64,000 nt of DNA from Actinoallomurus vinaceus (GTDB lineage: Bacteria > Actinomycetota > Actinomycetes > Streptosporangiales > Streptosporangiaceae). The stretch covers positions 186,001 to 250,000 of the forward strand of contig NZ_BAABHK010000002.1 in the NCBI RefSeq assembly GCF_039542055.1, in the 5' to 3' direction. The notes beneath the pieces were generated by a model. That model was given only the letters and a program-made list of their open reading frames with translations. It searched no databases and was not told the origin of the DNA. Each line of letters opens with the position of its first letter. Positions within the stretch are counted from its first letter, which is position 1. The position numbers were made by a program, and so were the translations under genes. Shown here one piece after another: positions 8,294 through 17,159 of the stretch.

Positions 8294-9061
8294 GTGACGA
8301 GTTTCCTGGACGACCTCTTCTCCCTCGACGACCGTGTCGCGGTGGTGACCGGCGGCAGCTCCGGCATCGGCCGGGCCATCGCCGTCGCCCTGGCCCGGGC
8401 CGGGGCACGAGTGGTCCTCATCGCCCGCCGCGAGGCCGAACTGCGGGAGACGACCGCCGAGCTGGAGTCCCACGGCCGCCCCGCCGCGTACGTCCCGGCC
8501 GACCTGGCCGACCGCGCTCAGGTGCACCGGGCCGCCGAGGAGGCCGCCAAGCCGTTCGGCGAGCCGGACATCCTCGTCAACTGCGCCGGGATCAACCTGC
8601 GGCCGCCGATGGACGACGTGGACGAGGACACCTGGGACCGGACGATGGCCGTCAACCTCGACGCCCCGCACCTGCTCGGCCGGCGGTTCGGCCCGGGCAT
8701 GGCCCGCCGCGGCCACGGCCGCATCATCAACATCGCCTCCCAGCAGTCCTTCCGGGCCTTCAGCAACAGCGGCGCCTACGGCGCCTCCAAGGGCGGGCTG
8801 GTCGCGCTGACCCGGTCGCAGGCCGAGGCATGGTCGCCGCACGGCGTGTGCGTCAACGCGCTCGTGCCGGGCTTCGTGGTGACGCCGCTGGCCGCCCACA
8901 TCCCCGCCGAACGCCAGGGCGCGATGGCCGAGCGCACCCTGATCGGCCGCAACGGCGAGCCCGCCGACTTCGCCGGCGCGGCCGTGTTCCTCGCGAGCGC
9001 CGCGTCGGCCTACGTCACCGGCCAGGCGATCTTCGTCGACGGCGGGTTCTCCGCCCATTGA
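8294..9061 (+). CDS. SDR-family NAD(P)-dependent oxidoreductase (gluconate dehydrogenase-like)
   Basis: 255 residues from GTG 8294, with AAGGTGG about 7 bases before it; the open frame extends back to 8225. It is a classical SDR: VVTGGSSGIGRA nucleotide loop, NCAGIN, catalytic Ser in NIASQQSF, the YxxxK pair in YGASKGG, and a C-terminal GQAIFVDGGFS. Overall it resembles 2-deoxy-D-gluconate or gluconate 5-dehydrogenases, but the substrate cannot be assigned. It is divergent from the permease operon, with about 150 bp between the starts. Confidence 0.9.
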   Translation: MTSFLDDLFSLDDRVAVVTGGSSGIGRAIAVALARAGARVVLIARREAELRETTAELESHGRPAAYVPADLADRAQVHRAAEEAAKPFGEPDILVNCAGINLRPPMDDVDEDTWDRTMAVNLDAPHLLGRRFGPGMARRGHGRIINIASQQSFRAFSNSGAYGASKGGLVALTRSQAEAWSPHGVCVNALVPGFVVTPLAAHIPAERQGAMAERTLIGRNGEPADFAGAAVFLASAASAYVTGQAIFVDGGFSAH

Positions 9062-9097
9062 CCGGGCGGCGGCCTCCGTCCCCGGTGCTCTTCAGCT

Positions 9098-9216
9098 TCA
9101 GCGGCCGCGTCCGTCGAGCCAGGCGTGCAGCGCCCACCGCCGGCACAGCGCGCCCGCGAGGACTCCCCCGGCGGCACCGGATTCATCGAAGGACGTCGGC
9201 GCGGCCAGGCTCTCGC
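9098..9216 (-). pseudogene. C-terminal relic of a PucR/CdaR-type regulator
   Basis: Read on the minus strand, this stretch gives ESLAAPTSFDESG..LAGALCRRWALHAWLDGRGR and a stop. The intact PucR protein at 13717-14853 ends with LAALTSFGEPVPPAETLAGALRWHWALRTWLG. About 35 residues align, including the (L)AGAL..WALxxWL pattern. No start or upstream HTH remains, because the beta-propeller gene begins the next coding block. It is a decayed copy of a paralogue. Confidence 0.6.
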
Positions 9217-9224
9217 AGGTGGCG

Positions 9225-10544
9225 TTACTGGAAGAAGAGATGGCGGGTACGGTGCAGGTCGGGGCGGTCGGCGTACAGGCCGACAGCCCCCGCTACGTCG
9301 TCTTTGTGGACGGCGAGTACGCCATCGGCGATGGTCAGGGGTACCTGGCTCATGGTCAAGCCATCGAGTGACCAGTCGGCGAGACGCCTGCCGGTGCGGA
9401 GGTCGAACACGACGATCTGGTCGACCTCTCTCTGTGGGGTGTCGATCGCAGAGAGGCTGTAGACCCGTCCGTCGGCCACGGTGGCGTATGCGCGGTTGCC
9501 GGGGTCGCCTGGGACGTATCCGGCCGGATGGCCGGGGAAGGCGCTGCTCCACAGCCGTTCTCCGGTGTCCGCGTCACTCCCGCACATCCCTCGGCTCTTG
9601 CCGAGCGCACAGGCACTGAGCCGCATTCCATCGCTGAACGCGACCGTTACCTCACCTTTTGTGAGGTGGTGCCGGAGGACCTTGCCCGTCGCGGGATCGA
9701 GCAGATCGAATCCATCCTTGGCCGATACCGCGACGTGGCCCTGCCCGTCGTCCAGTACAGAGAAGTCGGAAGACTGTTCTTGTTGCCATCGCTGTTTCCC
9801 GGTCGCCAGGTCGACGCCGCGCACTACGTCGTCTGCCAGCCCACAGGCCATGGCGAGTGTTCCGCCGACCACCACCGTGGTCCTTTTCACCTTGTCGCAG
9901 CTGTGGGCGCTCGTCCACCGGGTTCGCCCCGTCACGGGATCGATCCCGGTCATATCTCCGCCGCTGCCGTAGTCGTCGAATATCACGAGCGTCCCCGTGC
10001 CGGACACGATGGCGTGCTCGTTGGGGAAGTAGCCGGGGGTGGGCCTGGACCAGCGGATCCGCCCAGTACGCACGTTGATCTTCACGAGGTCGTGTCGCCC
10101 GTCGACGTACACGTCGCCGGTTGTGCGATCCAATCCGATCGGCTGGGCATGTTTCTGCTTGTACTTCCAGTACGTCCTGCCGGTGGCGATACCGACGGCT
10201 CGCACGGCATCGCCCCGACCGCCGAAGAACTTGAGAGCTCCGTTGATCGCCACCCCGCCGTAGATCTGCATCCTTCCGGGCCCCTCCGGGGTCGTGGCCA
10301 CCAGCTGCGGCACGCCCGCCGGCGCCTGCGTGGCCACCGGACGCGGAAACGGCCCGGACGGCCCCGACATGCCGTCGTCGAGCAGGTAGCGCACGCCCGT
10401 CGCAACCAGCACCAAGGCGGCCACGGCCACCGGGATGATCACCCGCGGACGCCGGAGCCACCAGCGCACCCTCGCCGTCCTTCCGCTCGGGCCCGGCACG
10501 GCGGCTTTCTCCCGCTTCTGGGATATCGAGTTGCCACCGGCCAT
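9225..10544 (-). CDS. membrane-anchored PQQ-type beta-propeller protein
   Basis: 439 residues. A basic N-terminus (KREKAAVPGPSGRTARVRWW) precedes one transmembrane segment (VIIPVAVAALVLVATGV, about residues 35-52). The extracytoplasmic part carries repeated blades such as AVGIATGRTYWKYKQKHAQ, VKINVRTGRIRWSRPTPG, GIDPVTGRTRWTSAH and GVDLATGKQRWQQEQ, the PQQ_2/WD-like signature. No PQQ-dehydrogenase active site is evident, so it is probably a binding or scaffold protein. Four cysteine-containing stretches in the propeller could form extracellular disulphides. There is no operon partner: the next minus-strand gene ends 58 bp upstream of its start. Confidence 0.82.
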   Translation of the reverse strand: MAGGNSISQKREKAAVPGPSGRTARVRWWLRRPRVIIPVAVAALVLVATGVRYLLDDGMSGPSGPFPRPVATQAPAGVPQLVATTPEGPGRMQIYGGVAINGALKFFGGRGDAVRAVGIATGRTYWKYKQKHAQPIGLDRTTGDVYVDGRHDLVKINVRTGRIRWSRPTPGYFPNEHAIVSGTGTLVIFDDYGSGGDMTGIDPVTGRTRWTSAHSCDKVKRTTVVVGGTLAMACGLADDVVRGVDLATGKQRWQQEQSSDFSVLDDGQGHVAVSAKDGFDLLDPATGKVLRHHLTKGEVTVAFSDGMRLSACALGKSRGMCGSDADTGERLWSSAFPGHPAGYVPGDPGNRAYATVADGRVYSLSAIDTPQREVDQIVVFDLRTGRRLADWSLDGLTMSQVPLTIADGVLAVHKDDVAGAVGLYADRPDLHRTRHLFFQ

Positions 10545-10602
10545 TCAGGGCCTCCAGATCATGGACGACGGTTTCAAGCAGAAAACGGTAGTGATCATCC
10601 GC

Positions 10603-11535
10603 TCACGGGGCGCGGAAGGCTCCGCGGCCGGCGTTGTCCTGGCACTCGCGTTCCTGCGCGGCCGTCCACCCGAACATCGCGCGAAGGCTCTCGAACTCTC
10701 GGCCGAGGGTGGTGTTCGACACCGTGCGGGCGTCCGTGCTGACGGTGACGGGGACCCCCTGCCGCAAGAGCGTGTCGATGGGATGGGCGGCCGGCGTGGT
10801 CACCGCGCCGGTCTGCACGTTCGACGTCGGGCACATCTCCAGCACGATGTCGTCCGTGCGCAGCCGGCTCAGCAGCGCCGGGTCCTCCGCGCTGCGGACT
10901 CCATGGCCGATGCGCTGGGCGCCGAGCACGTCGAGCGCCTCCCACACGCTGTCGGCGCCGGCGGCCTCACCGGCATGGATCGTCACCGGAAGACCGGCGG
11001 CGTGGGCGGCGTCGAAGGCCTCCCGGTGCGGCGCTCCGGGCATCGTCTCGTCCCCGGCGAGGTCCAGCCCCGCGACGACATCGCGGCGGTCGAGTGCGAG
11101 ACGGGCGACCTCGGCGCTGATCCGGGGCGGCTGGTGCCGCAGGCAGCACAGGATCAGGCTCGTGGTCACGCCCCATCTGCGGCTTCCCTCGACCAAGCCC
11201 TCGTCCACGGCGTCCAGGACCTCCTCGAGCCGCAGGCCGGCCCGCTGGTGCAGTTGTGGGGCGAAGCGCACCTCCCCGTGGCCGACGCCGTCGGCGGCCC
11301 AGTCCTCGACCAGTTCCACCGCCACCTGGTGCAGCGCCTCCGGCCGCTGCAGCACGTCGAGGGCGATATCGATGTACCCCAGGTACTCGGGCAACGTCCT
11401 GCACGAGGGCGGGGCCACCGCGAGTTTGTCCACCGGCCCCGGCAGCGTCAGATCCTGGGCCGCGGCCAGGCGGCGGATGGTCTCCGGCCGGACCGAGCCG
11501 TCCAGGTGGCAGTGCAGTTCGATTCGCCCGGTCAT
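10603..11535 (-). CDS. adenosine deaminase
   Basis: 310 residues. It converts adenosine (or deoxyadenosine) to inosine using zinc. Zinc ligands are visible: HCHLDGS near the N-terminus, HAGE in the middle, and the Asp of VSTDAR. The catalytic glutamate is in HAGEAAG. ATG at 11535 overlaps the stop of the nucleoside hydrolase gene (ATGA), so the two are translationally coupled. Together they would deaminate adenosine and cleave inosine or other ribonucleosides to base plus ribose. The LacI regulator across the palindrome at 12556-12571 is the likely repressor. Confidence 0.93.
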   Translation of the reverse strand: MTGRIELHCHLDGSVRPETIRRLAAAQDLTLPGPVDKLAVAPPSCRTLPEYLGYIDIALDVLQRPEALHQVAVELVEDWAADGVGHGEVRFAPQLHQRAGLRLEEVLDAVDEGLVEGSRRWGVTTSLILCCLRHQPPRISAEVARLALDRRDVVAGLDLAGDETMPGAPHREAFDAAHAAGLPVTIHAGEAAGADSVWEALDVLGAQRIGHGVRSAEDPALLSRLRTDDIVLEMCPTSNVQTGAVTTPAAHPIDTLLRQGVPVTVSTDARTVSNTTLGREFESLRAMFGWTAAQERECQDNAGRGAFRAP

Positions 11536-12545
11536 CGGGGTCCCCCTGCGCCGTGCACCAGGGTGTCCGCCATGCGCGGCCCTTTTGCGCAGGCCTCGAA
11601 GAGCATCTCCTTGAACGCCGCGGAATCGACGACGCGCACGAGATCCACGTTGCCGGCGGGCGCGTTCACCCGCCGATCGACGAGAAGAGCCCCGCGTGCC
11701 TCGTCCCCGACCGCCACTGTCGCGTGCACGCGCTCGATCACTCGCGCGATCTCCGGACGCAGGGCCACCGCCATCGCGATGGGATCGGGCAGGTCGTATC
11801 CCTTCAGGCCGGTCACCGTGGCCGCCCACTCCGCGACGCTCCGGTTGATCCGATGCGCGAAGTCGGCCCGGACGGTGCCCATCGCGAGCAGCCTGGCCTG
11901 ATCGTCGGGATCCAGCACGGCATACCGCCGGGACACGTCCCAGCCGACGAAGGTGATGGGCCCGCCGGCGTCGAGCACGACGGCGGCGGCCTCCGGGTCC
12001 GCCCAAACGTTGAACTCGGCGACCGGGCTGACGTTCCCCTGAGCGTCGGAGGCCCCGGCCATGCTGTAGACGTGACGGAACCTGCGCAGGAGGTCACGGT
12101 CCCGCACCAGGGCCGCGGCGATGTTCGTCAGGGGTCCCAGCGTGACCAGCGTGAGCTCCCCGGGCCTGGAGCGGGCGAGTTCGAGGAGCCGCTCGACCGC
12201 GTGCGCGGACTGCGCGGACCGTGCCGGATCGGGCAGACCCACGTCTCCCATGCCGTCGGCGCCGTGGACGTGTTGCGCGGTCTCCGGCGGGCGGCGCAGG
12301 GGTCGCGCGCAGCCGGGATACACCGGTACGTCACCTCGGCCCGCCATGCCCAGAGTGATCAGCGCGTTGCGGGTCGCCACGTCGAGCGGCACGTTCCCGG
12401 CGACGGTCGTCACCGCTTCGATCTCCGTCATCGGCTCCGCGCACGCGAGGAGCAGGGCGACCGCGTCGTCCGATGCCGTATCCGTGTCGATCACCAGGCG
12501 AAGGGGGTCGGTGCCCCGGTCCGGTGTCCCGCCGTCGTCGTTCAT
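11532..12545 (-). CDS. inosine/uridine-type nucleoside hydrolase
   Basis: 337 residues. The hallmark DTDTASDDA (Asp20, Asp22, Asp26, Asp27) binds calcium and ribose, and EFNVWADPEAA near the middle is the second conserved ribose site. It hydrolyses the N-glycosidic bond of ribonucleosides. It is the first gene of the operon with adenosine deaminase, with its start 10 bp from the palindrome at 12556-12571. Base specificity (purine or pyrimidine) cannot be read from the sequence, but the partner deaminase argues for purines. Confidence 0.93.
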   Translation of the reverse strand: MNDDGGTPDRGTDPLRLVIDTDTASDDAVALLLACAEPMTEIEAVTTVAGNVPLDVATRNALITLGMAGRGDVPVYPGCARPLRRPPETAQHVHGADGMGDVGLPDPARSAQSAHAVERLLELARSRPGELTLVTLGPLTNIAAALVRDRDLLRRFRHVYSMAGASDAQGNVSPVAEFNVWADPEAAAVVLDAGGPITFVGWDVSRRYAVLDPDDQARLLAMGTVRADFAHRINRSVAEWAATVTGLKGYDLPDPIAMAVALRPEIARVIERVHATVAVGDEARGALLVDRRVNAPAGNVDLVRVVDSAAFKEMLFEACAKGPRMADTLVHGAGGPR

Positions 12546-12555
12546 CCGATCTCCG

Positions 12556-12571
12556 ATCTAATCGATTAGAT
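12556..12571. promoter_or_regulatory. candidate LacI-family operator
   Basis: ATCTAATCGATTAGAT is a perfect 16-base palindrome with a central CG, the hallmark of LacI/PurR-type sites where a leucine pair intercalates. It lies between the divergent nucleoside hydrolase and LacI-regulator genes, close to the hydrolase start, where bound protein would block its transcription. Confidence 0.75.
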
Positions 12572-12678
12572 ACCTTAGAGGAGCGAGAGGGTGACATGGA
12601 AGTGGGCGGTGGCGGATGCCGGCGCGGGATGCGACGCTGTGGCGTCGGATGGCCGAGTGCCGAGAGTCAGGGGGAACG

Positions 12679-13698
12679 TTGGGTGTCACGCTGGCGGACG
12701 TCGCCCGCCGCGCACAGACGTCGACGGCTGTGGTGAGTTACGTCATCAACAACGGCCCGCGCCCGGTGGCCGCGGCGACGCGCGAACGCGTCCTGCAGGC
12801 GATCGCGGAGCTCGGCTATCGCCCCGATCGGGTGGCGCGGGCGCTGCGCGCGAAGCGCAGCGGGGTGATCGGCGTCCTGCTGCCGGATACGGCCAACCCG
12901 TTCTTCGCGTCGCTGGGGCAGGCGATCGAGGCCGCCGCCTTCGACGCGGGGCGGCTCGTCGTCGTGGGCAACTCCGGCTTCGACCCCGACCGCGAGGAGG
13001 CGTACCTGCACGCCTTCCTCGATTCCCGGGTGGAGGGGCTGGTGGTCGTCAGCGCCCGGCACAGCCCGCGCGCCCTCGACGCCCTCGCCTCGGCACCGGT
13101 CCCGGCCGTGTACGTCCACCATGCGCCGCCGGACACCCTCTCGGCCGTGGTCCTGGCGGACAACGACGGCGGCGGACGGCTGGCGACCACGCACCTGCTC
13201 GACCACGGTCATGAGAACGTCGCCGTGCTCGCCGGCCCCGACGACGCCGGGCCGGTCGGCGCGCGGGTCGCCGGATGGCGGCGGGCACTGGCCGAACGCG
13301 GTGTCCCGGAGCACCGGCGGGTGCGATCCCGAAGCGCGTTCACCCGGGCCGGCGGCCACGCGAGCATGAGGAGACTCCTCGAGCACAAGGCCAGGCCGAC
13401 CGCCGTCTTCGCCGCCACGGACGAACTCGCCGTCGGCGCTCTGCACGCCGTGGCCGAGGCCGGCCTGCGCGTGCCGGACGACATCGCGTTGGTGGGCTTC
13501 GACGGCGTACCGGAGACCGCGTTCACCAATCCATCGCTGACGACGATCGGCGTGCCGGCCGAGCGCATGGCGCGCTCCGCCATCGCCGGCCTCGACCGGG
13601 CATGGCAAGGTCACGAGAGGCCGGGCGGGGAGGAGATCCTCCCGGTCTCGCTGATCCAGCGTGCAAGCTGCGGTTGCGAATCCCCGACGTCGCGGTGA
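12679..13698 (+). CDS. LacI-family transcriptional regulator of the nucleoside operon
   Basis: 339 residues from TTG 12679, preceded by GGGGGA; in-frame ATGs at 12616 and 12649 would add up to 21 residues not expected in the family. The N-terminus is a LacI headpiece (VTLADVARRAQTSTAVVSYVIN) with the hinge helix near RPDRVARALRAKRS. The periplasmic-binding-protein-like effector domain follows (GVLLPDTANPFFASL; TAVFAATDELAVGALHA; DIALVGFDG). It is divergent from nucleoside hydrolase/adenosine deaminase and should bind the palindrome between them. The effector is probably a nucleoside or ribose, by inference. Confidence 0.9.
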   Translation: MGVTLADVARRAQTSTAVVSYVINNGPRPVAAATRERVLQAIAELGYRPDRVARALRAKRSGVIGVLLPDTANPFFASLGQAIEAAAFDAGRLVVVGNSGFDPDREEAYLHAFLDSRVEGLVVVSARHSPRALDALASAPVPAVYVHHAPPDTLSAVVLADNDGGGRLATTHLLDHGHENVAVLAGPDDAGPVGARVAGWRRALAERGVPEHRRVRSRSAFTRAGGHASMRRLLEHKARPTAVFAATDELAVGALHAVAEAGLRVPDDIALVGFDGVPETAFTNPSLTTIGVPAERMARSAIAGLDRAWQGHERPGGEEILPVSLIQRASCGCESPTSR

Positions 13699-13716
13699 CG
13701 GTCGCCGGCCCGGAAC

Positions 13717-14853
13717 TCATTCGCGATGCGGATCCGGGCGAACGCCGAGCCACGTCCGCAGCGCCCAGTGCCAGCGGAGGGCGCCGGCCAGGGTCTCCGC
13801 CGGGGGCACCGGCTCGCCGAACGATGTCAGCGCGGCCAGGCGGTGCAGCCGGTGCTTGACGGTGTTCGGGTGGACGTGCAGCGCGGCGGCGGTCCGATCG
13901 GCGCGCCCGCCGTGCTCCAGGTACGTCAGGGCCGTCTCGGCCAGGAGCCGGTGGAACTCGTCCCCGGGGTCCAGGCCCGGAAGGCGCTCCCGGACGAGAA
14001 TCTCACCGAGCTTGGGATGGGCGTCCAGGGCCATCGGGACCGCCAGCGCCGTTAGCTCCCACAGCCCGTCCAGCCCACGCCGTCGCGCCGACGCCAGCGC
14101 GGTACGGCACAGCCGGTACACCTCGGCCAGCTCGCCGGGTGAGACCGCCGGACCGGCCACCACCAGGATCGCGGCCTCGGCGGGCGGCCGCGTCGTCACC
14201 GCGCACAACCGGCCGTCCACCAGCCCCGACACGCCGTCCGGCAGGCCCAGCGCCGCCTCCGTACGGTGTGCCTCCCGTGGGTCGCCGACATCGGTGACCA
14301 GGCAGTAGTACCGCCGACGGGAGTCCAGGCCGGCGCCGGCGGCGGCCGACACCGGGCCGCCGGCGAGCAGGTCCCGCAGCGCCTGCACGCGGGCGGCGTG
14401 CGCGGAGTGCGCCAGGCTCAGCTCCGTCTCCCGGAACGCGTGGATGAGCCGGTTCTGCAGCCCGTTCGCGTACGCGTCGAGCTCCATGAGCTCCTCGATC
14501 AGCCCGTCGAGGGACACTCCCGCCGAACGGGCCTCGTTCAGCAGCCGCTTCAGGATGTACGAGCGCGCCGCCTGGAACCCGTCCAGCAGCGCCGCCAGCG
14601 AAACCCCCTGCAGCGCCCGGTCGGTGGCCAGCCGGTCGGCGACCCGCGCGTCGTCCTCGTTCAGCCCCGACTCGTCGATGAACGCCGCCGACACCACCGC
14701 CAGCAGCGCCGCGATGTGCCGCCGGACCTCCTGCACCGGCAGCACCGCGATCGGCGGGGACTCGGCGCGGGCGGCCTCGACGACGGCTTCGAGGGTTCCC
14801 GGATCGGCGCGCATCTTCTCCATGAGACGGCGGAGGACGGCGCGATCCGTCAT
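13717..14853 (-). CDS. PucR/CdaR-type helix-turn-helix regulator
   Basis: 378 residues. The N-terminal half is helical (sensor-like, LLDGFQAARSYILKRLL). The middle is a degenerate GGDEF-like region (YYCLVTDVGDPREAH). The C-terminus is the PucR HTH (ETALTYLEHGGRADRTAAALHVHPNTVKHRLHRLAALT). The family controls purine, sugar-acid or proline catabolism. It stands alone, convergent with the LacI gene and separated by a strong hairpin from the upstream secreted propeller gene. A decayed C-terminal copy lies at 9098-9216. Confidence 0.88.
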   Translation of the reverse strand: MTDRAVLRRLMEKMRADPGTLEAVVEAARAESPPIAVLPVQEVRRHIAALLAVVSAAFIDESGLNEDDARVADRLATDRALQGVSLAALLDGFQAARSYILKRLLNEARSAGVSLDGLIEELMELDAYANGLQNRLIHAFRETELSLAHSAHAARVQALRDLLAGGPVSAAAGAGLDSRRRYYCLVTDVGDPREAHRTEAALGLPDGVSGLVDGRLCAVTTRPPAEAAILVVAGPAVSPGELAEVYRLCRTALASARRRGLDGLWELTALAVPMALDAHPKLGEILVRERLPGLDPGDEFHRLLAETALTYLEHGGRADRTAAALHVHPNTVKHRLHRLAALTSFGEPVPPAETLAGALRWHWALRTWLGVRPDPHRE

Positions 14854-14866
14854 GTTCGTCTCCTGG

Positions 14867-14905
14867 CACTGGGCGTCACGGGAGCTCCTCCCGTGACGCC
14901 CAGTG
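14867..14905 (-). terminator. 18-bp perfect stem downstream of the secreted propeller gene
   Basis: The arm CACTGGGCGTCACGGGAG (14867-14884) is exactly complementary to 14888-14905, with a 3-base loop. It starts 10 bp past the stop at 14915 and has no T tract, so it would be a GC-type actinobacterial terminator. It also lies 14 bp upstream of the PucR start. Confidence 0.75.
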
Positions 14906-14914
14906 TGGACCGGA

Positions 14915-16108
14915 TCAGCCCGCAGGGGTCAGGGCCGCGATGGCCTCCGGGGCGGCCTGGCCGATCCGCTCCCGCTGGGGGAAGACGCCGACGGGGACGC
15001 GGGCGACCTCTGTCGCCGTCGCGTAGTCGACGACCGACACGGCGTTCGCCTTGCTCAGGGAGACGAAGCAGCGCGTTCCGTCGACGCTGCTGGTCCCCCA
15101 GTACGGCAGGCTGTCCGTCGAATAATTGACGATGCCCTTGGTGGACAGGTCCGCGGTGTTGACGATCGCGGTGTAGTCGTCGATCGTGCCCACGTCGCAC
15201 AGCTTCGAGCCGTCCCCGGACAGCGCCAGGCCGTGGTGCGCGGAGTTCTGCGGGTAGTCGTCCGGCTTGAGCGCCTTGCCGTGGTCGCTGTACGGCATGG
15301 TGACCGTCGCCACGATCTTCGACTGCGCCAGGTCGTACTTGATGAAGCCGTTGAGGTAGGACTGCTGGGCGTAGAAGGTGTTGCCGTCCGGCGCGATGAG
15401 GTTCGGCCGGATCCCGTGCGGGAGCTTCCAGGTCTTGACCACATTGAGGGTGGAGGCGTCGACCTTCGTCAGCTGGAAGGTGCCCTTGAGCCCCTCGAGC
15501 GCCTGCGACAGCGACGTCACCCCGATGCTGGAGTTGTAGATGTACTTGCCGTCGGCGGTGTAGTCGTTCTGGTGCGGGTAGGTGCCGGTGGCGAACTTCC
15601 CGACGACCGCTCCGGTCGCGGTGTCCAGCACCTCGGCGACCTGCGCGGTCGTCGCCGAGATCACGTACTTCTTGCCGTCCGGGGACAGCGCCGCGTGGTC
15701 GGCGTGGAAGCCGTCCAGCCGGGTGTGCCACAGCTGCCGCTTCGCCACCAGGTCGTACGCCGCCGCGTCGTCGAGGTTGCCGCGCGAGACGTACAGCGTC
15801 CTGCCGTCCGGGGACAGCTGCACGTCGTCGACGAACCGGTCGCCGCCCTCGATCTGCTTGACCGTCTCGTACCCGGCCCGCTGGATCGGGTCCATCTCGT
15901 CGAGCCGCTGCTGCAGGTCGCCGATGACGTCGAACGTCCCGAGGTTCTGGTACGTGCGCCCGTCGATGAAGCTGACGCTGCCGGATTGGCTGTTGCCGAC
16001 CAACAACACGTCCCGCAGCCCGGCGGCACCGGCCGGGCTCACCGGAACGGACAGCACCGCGGCCGTCGCCGCGCAGATCATCAGGGCCCTGAGTCTCCTG
16101 CCGGACAT
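14915..16108 (-). CDS. secreted YncE/YVTN-type beta-propeller protein
   Basis: 397 residues with a signal peptide (RRLRALMICAATAAVLSV..AGA, cleavage around residue 28). The mature part is a seven-blade-type propeller: VLLVGNSQSGSVSFIDGRT, DVQLSPDGRTLYVSRG, AALSPDGKKYVISAT, YTADGKYIYNSS, IAPDGNTFYAQQ, LALSGDGSKLCDVG, SVDGTRCFVSLSKANAVSVVDYAT. The repeated SPDG.xxYV units are the YncE/lactonase-fold signature. No catalytic residues are recognised; roles in such proteins are mostly unknown. It is transcribed alone. Confidence 0.85.
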   Translation of the reverse strand: MSGRRLRALMICAATAAVLSVPVSPAGAAGLRDVLLVGNSQSGSVSFIDGRTYQNLGTFDVIGDLQQRLDEMDPIQRAGYETVKQIEGGDRFVDDVQLSPDGRTLYVSRGNLDDAAAYDLVAKRQLWHTRLDGFHADHAALSPDGKKYVISATTAQVAEVLDTATGAVVGKFATGTYPHQNDYTADGKYIYNSSIGVTSLSQALEGLKGTFQLTKVDASTLNVVKTWKLPHGIRPNLIAPDGNTFYAQQSYLNGFIKYDLAQSKIVATVTMPYSDHGKALKPDDYPQNSAHHGLALSGDGSKLCDVGTIDDYTAIVNTADLSTKGIVNYSTDSLPYWGTSSVDGTRCFVSLSKANAVSVVDYATATEVARVPVGVFPQRERIGQAAPEAIAALTPAG

Positions 16109-16292
16109 CGCGTCTCCTCACCGATCGCCGCCGTCAGCACGGCACCGCGTCAAGTCTCCGTACGGCGTGCGCCGCCGCACAGATCACCGGCGCCAACGTC
16201 GTGCGGCTCCGCTGTCGCCCATCGACAACCGCCCGGCCGTACGCGGAGGCGTCATCGGCCGCGCTGTCAGTCGTCCGGGCCGGCGAGGCGTG

Positions 16293-16997
16293 TCAGGCTT
16301 CCTTCGCGGGTTCGTGGTGGGTGCGGCCGGTCAGTGCGGCCGCGGTCATGGTCAGGTGCCGGGCCAGTACCTCGGCCGCGGTGTCGGCGTCACGGGCCAG
16401 CGCCGCCTCCTCGAGCCGGCGGTGTTCGTCGGCGCCGTCGCGGTCGGGATCGCGGTGCGCCGACCAGCGGCGAGCCAGCTCGCTCGCGGTCCACATCCGG
16501 TCGAAGGTCTCGAGCAGGACGGGGTTGCCGCAGCCCTCCAGCAGGGTGCGGTGGAAGACCCGGTGGGCTTCGGACCAGGCGCCGCTGTAGTACTCGCCCT
16601 CCTCCGGCACGTACGCCGGGGTGCGGGCCAGGCGGTGGTGGGCGCCTCGTACGCGGGCCTCCCAGTCGACGTCGCCGCGCTCGATGGACATGCGCAGCAC
16701 GACCGGCTCGATGGTCCGGCGGGCCTCCGCGATCTCCTGCCAGCGGCGGTCGGAGAAGGCCGGGACGGCGAAGCCGCGGTTGGGCAGCCGGTCGGCGAGG
16801 CCCTCGCCGACCACCCGCACGAGCGCCTCACGCACGACGGCCAGGCTCACGCCCTGTTCCTTGGCGAGGTCCTGCGGTTTGAGGGCGTCACCGGGGGCGT
16901 AGTCCCCGCGCATGATCATGTCCCGCAGGTGTGCGTAGACCTGCTCGGAGAGCATTTGCTTCCCCGACGAGGTCGAGGTGTGGGCCGTCTGGGTCAT
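16293..16997 (-). CDS. GntR-family regulator, FadR/FCD subgroup
   Basis: 234 residues. The N-terminal winged helix reads QVYAHLRDMIMRGDYAPGDALKPQDLAKEQGVSLAVVREALVRVV; the C-terminal all-helical FCD domain contains the metal-ligand pattern (EAHRVFHRTLLEGCGN..., then ARHLTMTAAAL). The FCD domain usually binds a carboxylate effector with a divalent metal. No enzyme gene is co-oriented; the neighbours are PEBP (divergent) and the propeller gene. The palindrome at 17022-17035 upstream of its start suggests autoregulation. Confidence 0.9.
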   Translation of the reverse strand: MTQTAHTSTSSGKQMLSEQVYAHLRDMIMRGDYAPGDALKPQDLAKEQGVSLAVVREALVRVVGEGLADRLPNRGFAVPAFSDRRWQEIAEARRTIEPVVLRMSIERGDVDWEARVRGAHHRLARTPAYVPEEGEYYSGAWSEAHRVFHRTLLEGCGNPVLLETFDRMWTASELARRWSAHRDPDRDGADEHRRLEEAALARDADTAAEVLARHLTMTAAALTGRTHHEPAKEA

Positions 16998-17021
16998 GCC
17001 GACAGCATAGACGATCGAGTA

Positions 17022-17035
17022 GATAATCGATTATC
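17022..17035. promoter_or_regulatory. candidate GntR operator
   Basis: GATAATCGATTATC is a perfect 14-base palindrome 25 bp upstream of the GntR start and about 125 bp upstream of the PEBP gene. Its core TAATCGATTA is identical to the core of the LacI site at 12556-12571, although the regulators belong to different families. Confidence 0.6.
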
Positions 17036-17159
17036 CGTGTTATGGTCGATCTGACGGTCGATGAAAGACGACGGCGGTTGCCTCTCCGCGACGCGGCGGG
17101 CCCTCCGCCGGCCGCATCACCGTCACCCCACAGCACGGCCCGAAAGGAACAACGACGCG

